Made by a program: the position numbers and the translations under genes. 64,000 bases of DNA from Pseudomonas anuradhapurensis. Lineage in GTDB: Bacteria > Pseudomonadota > Gammaproteobacteria > Pseudomonadales > Pseudomonadaceae. The notes beneath the pieces were generated by a model. That model worked only from the letters and a program-made list of their open reading frames with translations, did no database searches and was not told where the DNA came from. Location of the stretch: positions 1,926,001 to 1,990,000 of the forward strand of contig NZ_CP077097.1 of assembly GCF_014269225.2 (NCBI RefSeq), read 5' to 3'. Every line of letters begins with the position of its first letter. Position 1 is the first letter of the stretch. Below are positions 51,736 through 60,707 of this stretch, piece by piece.

Positions 51736-54650
51736 CAGGCGGCTCCCGCTTGGCTGGTTTTCGCCGGGTTGCCCGGGCGGTAGGCGCGCACCGACTGGTG
51801 CGCCAGGGCCGTGAGGATCAGCAGGGTCGAGCCGACCACCACGGTGAACACGCCGACATCGAAGAACAGCGCACTGGCCACGTGCACATCGCCAAGCACC
51901 GGCAGGTGCAGGTGGGCGGTATGGGTGGTGAGGAACGGGTAGCCCAACAGCATGGCGCCTGCCCCGGTCAGGGTTGCGCACAGCAGCCCGGTGCCCATCC
52001 AGCGCAGCGGGCGCAGGCTCATCTGTGCTTCGACCCACTGGGTGCCGGCCACCATGTATTGCAGGATGAACGCCACCGACATCACCAGGCCAGCGACGAA
52101 GCCTCCCCCTGGCTGGTTATGGCCACGCATGAACAGGTACATCGATACCAGCAGGGCGATCGGCAGCAGCAGGCGCACCAGCACGGCAGGCACCATCATG
52201 AAGCCCAGGGCGGTGTCGGTGGCATGCCGCGGGTTGATCAGGTCGGTGACCACATCGGGTGCCAGCTGGCGCTGCTGCGACGGCAGTTGCATGCTTTCCT
52301 TCGGTGGGCGGAAGCGCCGCAGCAACGCGAACACGGTCAGCGCAACGGCCACCAGCACGGTGATTTCACCAAGGGTGTCGAAGCCACGGAAGTCGACCAG
52401 CATGACATTGACCACGTTGGTGCCACCACCCTGGGGCAGCGCGCGGCTCAGGTAGAACGAGGAAATGTCGTTGGGTGTCGGGCGGGTCAGCATGGCGTAG
52501 GACAGCACCGCCATGCCGCCACCTACCAGCACTGCCAGCAACAGGTCGCGCAAGCGGCGCATGCGTGCACGGTCCAGGCTGCCCGGCAGTGGCGACACAC
52601 CTTCGATCCGCCGTGGCAGCCAGCGCAGGCCGAGCAGGATCAGCACGGTGGTGACCACTTCCACCACCAGCTGGGTCAGGGCCAGGTCGGGCGCCGAGAA
52701 CCAGACGAAGGTGATGCAGGTCATCAGGCCGCAGACGCTGACCATGATCAAGGCCGCCAGGCGGTGGTACTTGGCCTGGTAGGCGGCGCCGATAGCGCAG
52801 GCAATCGCAATCAGCCACAGCGCGACGAACACGCCCGAGCCGGGAATCTTCGGCCGGTCGCCCCAGCTCAGGCCGCTGTACAGCATGGGGATGAGGCCGG
52901 CGAAGAAGGCGGCGAGTACCAGCATGAACAGCTGCGATTGCAGGCGGCGGCTGGTAAGCAGGCGCTCGATGCGCCGCGCCAGCAGCATCAGTTGCACCTG
53001 GCCGTGCTCGAACAGGCGCTTGCCGTTGAAGCGCTCGATCAGCGGCGGGTAGGGGAAGCGGCCCAGGCGCAGCTGTTTGCGCAGCACCAGGTACAGCACG
53101 ATGCCGCCGCTCATGGCTATCAGGCTCATGATCAGCGGCGCGTTCCAGCCGTGCCAGATGGCCAGGCTGTACTCCGGCAGGGTACCGCCCACGACCGGCA
53201 GGGCGGCAGCTGCCAGCAGCGGGCCGACTGACTGGGCGGGGAAGATGCCCACTACCAGGCAGGTCAACACCAGCAACTCGACTGGCGCACGCATCCAGCG
53301 TGGCGGTTCATGTGGGTTGTGCGGCAGGTCTTCGGCGCTGGGGCCGAAAAAGACGTCGACGGTGAAGCGCAGGGCATAGGCCACGCTGAAGGTGCCAGCC
53401 AGGGTGGCGATCACCGGCAACGTGGCCTCGACCCAGGCGGTGGCACTGATGAACACCGTTTCGGCAAAGAACATTTCCTTGGACAGGAAGCCGTTCATCA
53501 ACGGCACGCCGGCCATCGAGGCGCTGGCCACCATGGCCAGAGTGGCGGTGTACGGCACCAGCCGCACCAGGCCGCTCAGGCGGCGAATGTCACGGGTGCC
53601 GCTTTCATGGTCGATGATGCCGGCGGCCATGAACAGCGAGGCCTTGAAGGTGGCATGGTTGAGGATGTGGAACACGGCGGCAACGGCGGCCAATGGGCTG
53701 TTGAGCCCCAGCAGCAGGGTGATCAGGCCCAGGTGGCTGATGGTCGAATAGGCCAGCAGGCCCTTGAGGTCGTTCTGGAACATGGCGGCAAAGGCGCCAA
53801 GCAGCAGGGTGAGGGCGCCTGCACCGCCGACGATCCAGAACCACTCTTCGCTGCCCGACAGCACCGGCCACAGGCGGGCCAGCAGGAACACCCCGGCCTT
53901 GACCATGGTCGCCGAATGCAGATAGGCCGACACCGGGGTCGGTGCGGCCATGGCATGGGGCAGCCAGAACTGGAAGGGAAACTGGGCGCTCTTGCTCAGG
54001 GCACCGATAAGGATTAGCGGCAGCAGCACCGGGTACAGTGCATGCTGGCGGATGACGTCGCCGGCAGCCAGGACCTTGTCCAGGTCGTAGCTGCCCACCA
54101 CATGGCCGAGCAGCAGTGCCCCTGCCAGCAGGCACAGGCCGCCCGCACCCGTGACCATCAGCGCCATGTAGGCACCGCGACGGGCGTCGGCACGGTGGTG
54201 CCAGTAGCCGATCAGCAGGAAGGAGAACAGGCTGGTGAGTTCCCAGAAGAACACCAGCTGGATCAGGTTGCCGGAGATCACCAGGCCGAGCATGGCGCCC
54301 ATGAAGGCGAGGAAAAAGGCGAAGAAGCGCGGTACCGGGTCTTGTGGCGACATGTAGTAGCGGGCATACAGCGACACCAGCGCACCGATGCCCAGCACCA
54401 GCAAGGCGAACAGCCAGGCGAAGCCGTCCATGCGCAGTACCAGGTTCAAGCCCAGGCTGGGCAGCCAGAGGAACTCTTCGCGGATCACGCCGCCGTGGGC
54501 AACCTGAGGGTACAGCAGCGCTACCTGGACAGTGCCGACCAGGGCGACGAGCCCGGCGAGAATGGACTCCGCGTTACGTGCGTTGTGCGGCAGCACGGCT
54601 GCCAGGCAACTGCCCACGAACGGCAGGAGCAATAGCACTATCAATGACAT
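51735..54650 (-). CDS. shaA: Mrp-type antiporter fused subunit A/B
   Basis: A 971-residue membrane protein that joins MnhA (NuoL-like, about residues 1-790) and MnhB (about 830-971). It contains the NuoL-like run FFWELTSLFSFLLIGYWHH, the lysine-bearing helix SKSAQFPFQFWLPHAMAAPT and the B-type end QPGGGFVAGLVMS. Fused A/B marks the group 2 six-gene Mrp systems (Pha/Sha) of proteobacteria. It is first in the operon. These complexes exchange Na+ or K+ for H+ and support salt and pH tolerance. Confidence 0.94.
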   Translation of the reverse strand: MSLIVLLLLPFVGSCLAAVLPHNARNAESILAGLVALVGTVQVALLYPQVAHGGVIREEFLWLPSLGLNLVLRMDGFAWLFALLVLGIGALVSLYARYYMSPQDPVPRFFAFFLAFMGAMLGLVISGNLIQLVFFWELTSLFSFLLIGYWHHRADARRGAYMALMVTGAGGLCLLAGALLLGHVVGSYDLDKVLAAGDVIRQHALYPVLLPLILIGALSKSAQFPFQFWLPHAMAAPTPVSAYLHSATMVKAGVFLLARLWPVLSGSEEWFWIVGGAGALTLLLGAFAAMFQNDLKGLLAYSTISHLGLITLLLGLNSPLAAVAAVFHILNHATFKASLFMAAGIIDHESGTRDIRRLSGLVRLVPYTATLAMVASASMAGVPLMNGFLSKEMFFAETVFISATAWVEATLPVIATLAGTFSVAYALRFTVDVFFGPSAEDLPHNPHEPPRWMRAPVELLVLTCLVVGIFPAQSVGPLLAAAALPVVGGTLPEYSLAIWHGWNAPLIMSLIAMSGGIVLYLVLRKQLRLGRFPYPPLIERFNGKRLFEHGQVQLMLLARRIERLLTSRRLQSQLFMLVLAAFFAGLIPMLYSGLSWGDRPKIPGSGVFVALWLIAIACAIGAAYQAKYHRLAALIMVSVCGLMTCITFVWFSAPDLALTQLVVEVVTTVLILLGLRWLPRRIEGVSPLPGSLDRARMRRLRDLLLAVLVGGGMAVLSYAMLTRPTPNDISSFYLSRALPQGGGTNVVNVMLVDFRGFDTLGEITVLVAVALTVFALLRRFRPPKESMQLPSQQRQLAPDVVTDLINPRHATDTALGFMMVPAVLVRLLLPIALLVSMYLFMRGHNQPGGGFVAGLVMSVAFILQYMVAGTQWVEAQMSLRPLRWMGTGLLCATLTGAGAMLLGYPFLTTHTAHLHLPVLGDVHVASALFFDVGVFTVVVGSTLLILTALAHQSVRAYRPGNPAKTSQAGAA

Positions 54651-54812
54651 AGCGGCCTATTCTGGAGAAGTTTGCCAGGAATCATACGTGCCAGGGGGGG
54701 GATCACCAACACGCAAGCTGTCGCAGAATCCTACAAACAGGCTGTGACCAGCTGATTTTTTATAACAGTTTCTTACAAAGCATAGCCGCAGCTTTAGAGA
54801 CGGGGCGTGCCG
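54651..54812 (-). promoter_or_regulatory. Promoter region of the sha operon
   Basis: 162 nt between the shaA start and the eamA stop, unusually A/T-rich for this window (AACAGTTTCTTACAAAGC near 54765). It must hold the sha promoter; no operator was recognised. Confidence 0.4.
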
Positions 54813-55745
54813 CTAGCGTTCACTCTGTGCTTCCAGCGCTGGCTCGGTTTCGCCCGCACGACGCACCTTGAGTTCGCTGACCACCACCGCGATCACGATC
54901 AACAGGCCACCGAGCAGTGCCACGCCTGGCAAGCGTTCGCCGGCGATACGCCCGACGATCCCGGCCCACACGGGTTCGCCGGCATAGATCAGCGTGGCGC
55001 GGGTGGGCGAGACCGATTTCTGGGCCCAGTTCATCGCCACCTGGATCACCGCGCTCATCGCGCCCAGGCCCACCGCACTGGCCAGCAGCAGCCAGGAAAA
55101 ATCAGCAATGCGCTCCTGGGTCGGCACGATCATCAGGAATGCCAGCAGCGAGGCGGTCGCCAGTTGCACCACGGTGACCCGGCGCACATCGACCTGGCCG
55201 GCATAGCGGCTGATCAGGATGATTTCGCCGGCGATCGCCACTGCGCTGACCAGGGTCACCAGCTCGCCCTCGCTGAAATGCAGGCGGCCGCCTTCCGGGC
55301 CGGCCAGCAGCATCAGGCCGATGAACGCCAGGCCGATACCGATGCTCGGCATCAGGCCGGGCCGGCGGCCCAGCACCAGCCATTGCAGCAGCGGCACGAA
55401 CGGCACATACAACGCGGTTATGAATGCCGACTGGCTGCTGCTGATGGTTTGCAGGCCCATGGTCTGCAGGCCGTAGCCAAGCATGATCGACACGCCGATC
55501 AGCACGCCGGCCTTGAGTTCGGTGAACGTCAGCCCAGGCAGTGCCCGCGCCGATACCACGCCCACGAACAGCGCGGCTGCTGCGAAGCGCAGGCCGACGA
55601 AGAACATCGGCCCGCTGACGGCCATCACGTTATGCACCAGCAAAAAGGTGCCGCCCCACAACATGGTGATGAAGACCAGCACCAGTTCGGCCTTGCTCAG
55701 GCGAAAGGTAACGGCGGCGGTCGGCTTGCTGCTGGGCTGGTTCAT
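54813..55745 (-). CDS. EamA/DMT-family exporter
   Basis: A 310-residue inner-membrane protein with ten predicted helices in two EamA repeats (VLVFITMLWGGTFLLVHNVM and the second repeat near AVGLGAMSAVIQVAMNW). Such proteins export amino acids, metabolites or drugs. It is divergent from an XRE/cupin regulator with two related palindromes between them, so it is probably under that regulator. ATG at 55743-55745 begins MNQPSSKPTA. Confidence 0.87.
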   Translation of the reverse strand: MNQPSSKPTAAVTFRLSKAELVLVFITMLWGGTFLLVHNVMAVSGPMFFVGLRFAAAALFVGVVSARALPGLTFTELKAGVLIGVSIMLGYGLQTMGLQTISSSQSAFITALYVPFVPLLQWLVLGRRPGLMPSIGIGLAFIGLMLLAGPEGGRLHFSEGELVTLVSAVAIAGEIILISRYAGQVDVRRVTVVQLATASLLAFLMIVPTQERIADFSWLLLASAVGLGAMSAVIQVAMNWAQKSVSPTRATLIYAGEPVWAGIVGRIAGERLPGVALLGGLLIVIAVVVSELKVRRAGETEPALEAQSER

Positions 55746-55791
55746 GGTCTTGCGTACTCGGAAGGGGCGGCGCACAATCGCCGCAAAGTGG

Positions 55792-55803
55792 GCAGTATAC
55801 TGC
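55792..55803. promoter_or_regulatory. Palindrome GCAGTATACTGC, probable operator
   Basis: A perfect 12-bp dyad between the divergent eamA and XRE/cupin genes, 18 nt before a second related dyad. It overlaps a possible -10 hexamer (TATACT) on either strand. Confidence 0.55.
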
Positions 55804-55820
55804 GCAATCCCGACCAGTGA

Positions 55821-55832
55821 GCACTATAGTGC
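55821..55832. promoter_or_regulatory. Palindrome GCACTATAGTGC, probable operator
   Basis: A perfect 12-bp dyad, the same core as the 20-bp palindrome upstream of rhtA (63946-63965). It overlaps the start region of the XRE/cupin gene. Confidence 0.6.
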
Positions 55833-56392
55833 ACAAAGAATCTTCGCACCGGGCGTCGGTGCTACAACATGTCAGCCTCAATGTACGCAGCCTGCGCAAC
55901 GCCGCAGGCATGAGCCAGACGGCGCTCGCCGAGCGTTCCGGGGTCAGCCGGCGCATGCTGGTGGCGATCGAGGCGGGCGAAAAGAATGTCAGCCTGACGA
56001 CCCTCGACCTGATTGCCGAAGCCCTCGGCGTGGCCTTCAGCACCCTGATCCAGGCTCCGGACCAGCGTGACCCGGGCCGTATCGAAGAGCTGGCCTGGGC
56101 GGGTGAGCATCCACAGAGCAGGGCGGTGCTGCTGGGCAGCAGCCCGGCAAGGCGCGAGGTGGAGCTGTGGGAGTGGACCCTGGCGCCCGGCGAGTGCTAT
56201 CGCAGCGAAGCCGATGCCGAAGGCTGGAGCGAGCAGATCTATGTCGCCGAAGGGCAACTGACACTGATCATCGAAGGCCTCGAGCACTGCCTGCAGCAGG
56301 GCCAGTTCCATGTGTTCGCCAGCAATTGTCGCTATGCCTACCGCAATGACGGGGCCGTGGCGGTGCGCTTTGTGCGCAATGTGGTGATCTGA
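55829..56392 (+). CDS. XRE-family regulator with cupin domain
   Basis: A 187-residue regulator with helix-turn-helix at about residues 15-65 (MSQTALAERSGVSRRMLVAI) and a C-terminal cupin domain (about 100-185; EGWSEQIYVAEGQLTLIIEG). Start is uncertain: GTG 55817 or GTG 55829. I show 55829, which leaves the upstream palindrome free, though both starts overlap the operator. It probably represses itself, the divergent exporter and possibly rhtA at 63028, according to shared palindromes; the effector is unknown. Confidence 0.82.
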   Translation: MHKESSHRASVLQHVSLNVRSLRNAAGMSQTALAERSGVSRRMLVAIEAGEKNVSLTTLDLIAEALGVAFSTLIQAPDQRDPGRIEELAWAGEHPQSRAVLLGSSPARREVELWEWTLAPGECYRSEADAEGWSEQIYVAEGQLTLIIEGLEHCLQQGQFHVFASNCRYAYRNDGAVAVRFVRNVVI

Positions 56393-56415
56393 TCGAGAAG
56401 TCTTGCGGGTTTGCG

Positions 56416-56509
56416 GGCCTCATCGCCGGCAGGCCAGCGCCCACTGGTCCACCTTCACGCTCGGAGCCAGTGGAGAACCTGTGATAGCCGGCTTGCCGGC
56501 GATGAGGCC
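56416..56509. repeat. REP-like inverted pair
   Basis: GGCCTCATCGCCGGCAGGCC at 56416 and its near-complement GGCTTGCCGGCGATGAGGCC ending at 56509, in the gap between convergent XRE/cupin and isochorismatase-like genes. Confidence 0.65.
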
Positions 56510-56534
56510 CGTAGGCACATTCCGAGGCTCGCGG

Positions 56535-57083
56535 TCAGTTTCCTATCAGTTCATCGGTCTTGACTACCTTGGCATAGGCAAACGCCAGCGCCGCCATTGC
56601 CGCCCCATGCACGTCCGCCGCCGGCACCTGCTTGCCATCGAACTCCAGGGGCAAGGTTGCACAGGCATCGTGCGCCACGGTCACGGCGTAGCCCAGGTCG
56701 GCCGCGGCGCGGGTGGCAGCGTCGATGCACATGTGGCTCATGCTGCCGACGATGGTCAAGGCTTCGACACCGTGCTGGTCCAGCGTATGCTCCAGGTCGG
56801 TGCCGAGGAAGGCATTGACCTTGTGCTTGAGCACCACCGGCTCGCCCGCTGCGGGCCGGACCTTGGCGTGGATGGCCGCCCCTTGCGAGCCTGGCGCGAA
56901 GAACGGCGCATCGGCACTCTCGAACTCATGCCGCACATGCACCACCAGGTCGCCCCGTTGGCGTGCCGCCGCCAGCAGGCGTGCGGCATTGTCGGCTGCC
57001 TGCTCAGCGCCATCGAGGGTCCATCTGCCGCCGGGGAAGTAGTCGTTCTGGATGTCGATGATGATCAGCGCCTGCTTGCTCAT
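56535..57083 (-). CDS. Isochorismatase-family cysteine hydrolase
   Basis: A 182-residue cytoplasmic hydrolase. The catalytic triad is readable: Asp10 in IIIDIQNDYF, Lys88 in HKVNAF and Cys119 in GSMSHMCID, with the cis-peptide segment before it. Members hydrolyse nicotinamide, N-carbamoyl compounds or similar amides; the true substrate is unknown. It is divergent from the GlxA-type AraC regulator, an arrangement seen often for this pair. Confidence 0.88.
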   Translation of the reverse strand: MSKQALIIIDIQNDYFPGGRWTLDGAEQAADNAARLLAAARQRGDLVVHVRHEFESADAPFFAPGSQGAAIHAKVRPAAGEPVVLKHKVNAFLGTDLEHTLDQHGVEALTIVGSMSHMCIDAATRAAADLGYAVTVAHDACATLPLEFDGKQVPAADVHGAAMAALAFAYAKVVKTDELIGN

Positions 57084-57165
57084 GCTGCCTCCTGTGGCAG
57101 TAGTCGTTGGATGACGTTAGTTATAGGCTGTGGCCACTGACCTGAGGATTGGCGCAAACGACACT

Positions 57166-58197
57166 ATGCGGGCAAAAACTGACAATGCCACCAGCCTGGA
57201 TATCGGCCTGCTGCTGTACCAGGGCGCGCAGCGTGCTGCTGTGCATGGCCTGGCCGACCTGTTTCTGGTGGCCAACCGGGTAGCCGCCGAGCTGGGGGCC
57301 GTCGAGTTGCCGCGGCTACGTGTCAGCTTCTGGCAAGTCGACGACCTGGGGCAACTGCAGCCTGCGCCCGAGAGCCCAGGCGCCGCCTTGCCTGATCTGC
57401 GCGTGCTGATCATACCGCCGAGCCTGGAGTCGGCACCGCAAGCCGAGTTGCTGGAGCGCCACCGTGCGCCGCTGCGCGAGCTGCACGGGCGCGGCACGGT
57501 GCTGGCCTCGGTGTGCATCGGTGTGTTCTTCATCGCTGCCAGCGGCCTGCTCGACGGGCGCCCGGCCTGTACCCACTGGAACTACGTGCAAGCGCTGGCC
57601 CAGCGGTTTCCCAGGATACGGGTCGGGGCCCAGCAGCCCTTGCTCGATGATGGCGACCTGATCACCTCGGCCGGCTTGATGGCCTGGACCGACCTGGGCC
57701 TGCGTTTGCTGGAGCGCTTCATGGGCGCGACCCTGGCAGGCGAAACCGCCCGCTACCTGGCAGTGCAACCGGTGTCGGCGCCGCTGCCTGGTGCCGTGTT
57801 CCGCCCGCGTCTGGAGCATGGCGACGAGGCGGTGCTGAAAGTCCAGCACTGGTTGCAGGGCAATGGCGGGCAGGATGTCGACCTGGCCGGCATGGCTGCA
57901 TGCGCGGGGCTGGAAGCCCGCACTTTCCTGCGCCGTTTTCGTGCTGCAACGGGGCTGCGGCCGACCGAATACTGCCAGCAAGTGAGGGTAGGGCGGGCGT
58001 GCCGCTTGCTGGAGTTCACCCGGCGCACCGTCGATCAGATCGCCTGGGGTGTCGGCTACCAGGACCCGGGCGCGTTTCGCAAGGTGTTTCAGCGCATAAC
58101 CGGCCTGACCCCGAGCGATTATCGCCGGCGCTTTGCCGTCTCCGGCCAGGGCGAGTGCGGCGTATCCGCAGCGGAAAAACGCTTGACCTTGACTTAA
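57166..58197 (+). CDS. GlxA-family AraC regulator with DJ-1/PfpI-like domain
   Basis: A 343-residue regulator. Residues about 10-190 are a DJ-1/PfpI-like amidotransferase fold with the elbow ASVCIGVFFIAASGLLDGR, and residues about 235-330 are the AraC double helix-turn-helix (ACAGLEARTFLRRFRAATGL and WGVGYQDPGAFRKVFQRITG). It probably controls the divergent isochorismatase-like gene. ATG 57166 is the most likely start; a GTG at 57130 would add 12 residues. Confidence 0.85.
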   Translation: MRAKTDNATSLDIGLLLYQGAQRAAVHGLADLFLVANRVAAELGAVELPRLRVSFWQVDDLGQLQPAPESPGAALPDLRVLIIPPSLESAPQAELLERHRAPLRELHGRGTVLASVCIGVFFIAASGLLDGRPACTHWNYVQALAQRFPRIRVGAQQPLLDDGDLITSAGLMAWTDLGLRLLERFMGATLAGETARYLAVQPVSAPLPGAVFRPRLEHGDEAVLKVQHWLQGNGGQDVDLAGMAACAGLEARTFLRRFRAATGLRPTEYCQQVRVGRACRLLEFTRRTVDQIAWGVGYQDPGAFRKVFQRITGLTPSDYRRRFAVSGQGECGVSAAEKRLTLT

Positions 58198-58256
58198 CTT
58201 GAGGTTTTACCCTGCCCGGCATCGCGCTGCATGCGTCCGTAGCAAGGAGACTGCTC

Positions 58257-58637
58257 ATGATGGCAACACCCCATGCCCTGTGGTTTACCCAGATGATCGA
58301 ATATGAAGTACCCGGCGTCCGCCAGCAGGCATTGGCCCAGGCGCTGGTGGCGCGCAGTGAAGAGCTGGCCACACGCTGTGAGGGGTTGCAGGGGGTCAGC
58401 ATCCAGGCCAGTGACGATGGCAGCCGAGTGTTGCAGTACCTGCAATGGCAGTCCCGCCAGGCGTGGGCGGCGGCCGCTGCCTATTTTGTCGAGGAGCCGT
58501 TTCTCGAACTGCTCGCCGAGCATCAGGCGCGTGGCGTCAGGTTTGCCGCCTACCAGACCCTGCGCAGCCTGGTCCGTGGCGCCGATGGCGGCCTGCACTG
58601 CCAGCTGAGTGAAGCTCAGGCATACCAGGGCGCATAG
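58257..58637 (+). CDS. Antibiotic biosynthesis monooxygenase-like (ABM) small protein
   Basis: A 126-residue protein of one ferredoxin-like domain in the ABM/dimeric alpha-beta barrel style (GVSIQASDDGSRVLQYLQWQ, then SRQAWAAAAAYFVEE). Members act on aromatic or haem compounds or serve as quality factors; the role here is unknown. AAGGAG precedes ATG 58257. Its 3' end overlaps the convergent hydrolase by 22 nt. Confidence 0.65.
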   Translation: MMATPHALWFTQMIEYEVPGVRQQALAQALVARSEELATRCEGLQGVSIQASDDGSRVLQYLQWQSRQAWAAAAAYFVEEPFLELLAEHQARGVRFAAYQTLRSLVRGADGGLHCQLSEAQAYQGA

Positions 58638-59386
58638 TGCGGGTAACGGTCCAGCCGGGCGCCGATGACCATTTCGCTGATCCACGACGCCAGGATCGAG
58701 CTGTAGGCCTTCTGACAAGCTTCACTGGACAACGCATGGTCGGCACCGTCGACGATGCGGTGCGTGAGCGAATGAGCGCTGACAAATGCCGAGCGGTAGC
58801 TCATCAGCGTACTGTGCGGCACATAGTCGTCCTGTTCGGACTCCACCAGCAGCACATCGCCGGCGAACTCGGCGCAGGCTGCCAGGGCGCGGTTGTCCGC
58901 CGGCCCGAGCGGGCGCTGGCGGTAAGCGTTGAGGCGCTGCCGGTCCAGGGTCTGCTTGGGAATGTCCCATTCCTCGTCCCAATACATGGCAGGGACGCGC
59001 AGGGCCAGCCATTTGACTGGCCGCTCGCGGGTCAACAGGGTGGCCAGGTAGCCGCCATAGCTGCTGCCGATGATGGCGATGGCACTGCTGTCGACAGCGG
59101 GGTGGCTGACCAGGCGGTCGTAGGCCACTACCAGGTCCATCAGGTTCTGTTCGCGGGTAACGGTCAGCCGTTGGCTTTCGGTCTTTTCGTGGCCGCGCAG
59201 GTCGAAGGTCATGCAGACACAGCCCAGCCCGGTGATATGCCGGGCACGTGCCAGGTCGCGCTGCTGGCTGCCGCCCCAGCCATGCACGAAGAGAATGCCC
59301 GGCATCTTGCTGCCAGGGCTGACCAGGGTGCCGACGATGCTGTCATCCTCGACCTGCAGTTCAACGGTTTCACTCTGAATGGTCAT
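58616..59386 (-). CDS. Alpha/beta hydrolase (serine hydrolase, BAAT/dienelactone-like)
   Basis: A 256-residue hydrolase without signal peptide. Visible are HGWGGSQQRD (oxyanion), the nucleophile in GSSYGGYLA, the acid in ESEQDDYVP and the His in GADHALS. It is probably an esterase or peptidase of unknown substrate. ATG 59386 lies 17 nt inside the 3' end of the DUF3182 gene, so the two are likely to be coupled. Confidence 0.8.
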   Translation of the reverse strand: MTIQSETVELQVEDDSIVGTLVSPGSKMPGILFVHGWGGSQQRDLARARHITGLGCVCMTFDLRGHEKTESQRLTVTREQNLMDLVVAYDRLVSHPAVDSSAIAIIGSSYGGYLATLLTRERPVKWLALRVPAMYWDEEWDIPKQTLDRQRLNAYRQRPLGPADNRALAACAEFAGDVLLVESEQDDYVPHSTLMSYRSAFVSAHSLTHRIVDGADHALSSEACQKAYSSILASWISEMVIGARLDRYPHYAPWYA

Positions 59387-60482
59387 AGTCGCGAATCCGC
59401 GCAAATTTGCTGAGTTGTCCGAGTTCACTGTCGTTTCCTTGATAGAAGAGGGTGGCGTCAGTGGGCAGTTCGGGGATGCCGAATACTTCATGGGTGGAAG
59501 CCCGCACCCGTTGCAATGCCGGGTCGCCGGCAAAGGCTTGCAAGGCCAGCAGTTCGGCACTGCTGGCGCCGCCCAGCCGCCAGGATTGTTCGAGTACGCC
59601 GCTGCGCAAGTGGCCCTCGGCAGTGAAGCCGCGGGCGATGTCATAGTTGCGCCGCGAGGCGATGAAGCCCGGCAGGTGGCGCTCGGCTGCCTGCTCGTAG
59701 ACGATTGCCTGGTTGATGGCCAGGCGCAGGTGATCTTCCAGTGGTAGCTGCAGCAGCGCGTCGTAGCCGCCGCGCACCACCACCAGATCGGAGCCGCCAT
59801 AGACTTCGACGCCCTGGTGATCGCGGGTCAGGTACTGGATGCCGTGATAGCTGCAGGTGTGGCCGGCGACGCGCACCTGGCCGACGCTGAAGGTCTGCAC
59901 CTCGCTCAGGTCTTCTTCCAGCACCAGCCCCCACAGGGCCAGTTCCTGGTCATCCATGCCGGCCAGCAGTGGCTCCAGCGCATCCAGCGTGGTGATGACC
60001 TGCTGCCCGCGGCCTGCACAAGCCAGCACGGGCTTGATCCGCAATGGGCCGTCCAGCAGCAGCAGGTGCGCGGCGTTGCGTGCGTCGGCCTTGCTGAACA
60101 CCGTGTAGCCGCGCAACAGGGCGTCGCTGGCTTGCCGGGCGAAGGCATCGGTCCAGCCTGGAGGGAAACTGGCCCCCGCCGGTAACGGGTGGGAGATTGC
60201 CTTGGTCGCCATGTATGGATAGGCGACCAGGCCACCGAACAGGTCGTGCTCGCTGCAGATGCCCAGGCTGGCCTGGCGCTTGGGGTCGACCAAGGTTTCG
60301 GTGGGCAGGTAGTAGTAGCCATCGGCGGCGCTCGGCGGTTGGCTGGGCTGCACGTATGGGCAACCCAGCAAGCGCGCCAGGCCTTCGGCGAGCTTGAGAT
60401 GCACGGCATGCTCGTGGTCAGGGGTGCGTGCCCGGGTGTCGAGCAGCACCACGCCGCTTTTAGGGGCGCTGGCATTGGGCAT
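59370..60482 (-). CDS. DUF3182 family protein
   Basis: A 370-residue cytoplasmic protein matching DUF3182. Early features are LLGCPYVQPSQPPSAADGYYYLPTETLV, in the middle LLLLDGPLRIKPVLACAGRG and ALWGLVLEEDLSEVQTFSVG. A fold related to ATP-grasp ligases is conceivable from the glycine/lysine pattern, but this is a guess. No activity is known to me. It is upstream of and overlapping the alpha/beta hydrolase. Confidence 0.75.
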   Translation of the reverse strand: MPNASAPKSGVVLLDTRARTPDHEHAVHLKLAEGLARLLGCPYVQPSQPPSAADGYYYLPTETLVDPKRQASLGICSEHDLFGGLVAYPYMATKAISHPLPAGASFPPGWTDAFARQASDALLRGYTVFSKADARNAAHLLLLDGPLRIKPVLACAGRGQQVITTLDALEPLLAGMDDQELALWGLVLEEDLSEVQTFSVGQVRVAGHTCSYHGIQYLTRDHQGVEVYGGSDLVVVRGGYDALLQLPLEDHLRLAINQAIVYEQAAERHLPGFIASRRNYDIARGFTAEGHLRSGVLEQSWRLGGASSAELLALQAFAGDPALQRVRASTHEVFGIPELPTDATLFYQGNDSELGQLSKFARIRDYDHSE

Positions 60483-60707
60483 GGTCGTTTGCCTGTATGC
60501 AGTGAATGTATCTGTGTGAAGCCGTTACTTTGGCGAAGTTCAGCAAAACTTGATCGGTGGTCCCGGCCGCGCTGTAGGAAATGTCCTGTATGTGCAGGGC
60601 GTGGCGGGCAATGCATACCGTGTGTCGGTCGCCACGATTGCAGGGCTTCGACGGCTGTTCCATTATCGGCACACTGGATCAATCGTGATGTAGCCGCAGG
60701 AGAGCGC
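60483..60707. promoter_or_regulatory. Divergent promoter region of DUF3182 gene and pepP
   Basis: 225 nt with no gene. It serves both flanking genes. No operator, repeat or terminator was recognised, apart from a ribosome site (CAGGAGAG) before pepP. Confidence 0.4.

Noticed and set aside
51717..53231. A 504-codon plus-strand open frame
   Set aside because: It is antisense to the fused shaA gene; Gln/His-rich composition is typical of a reverse-frame artefact.
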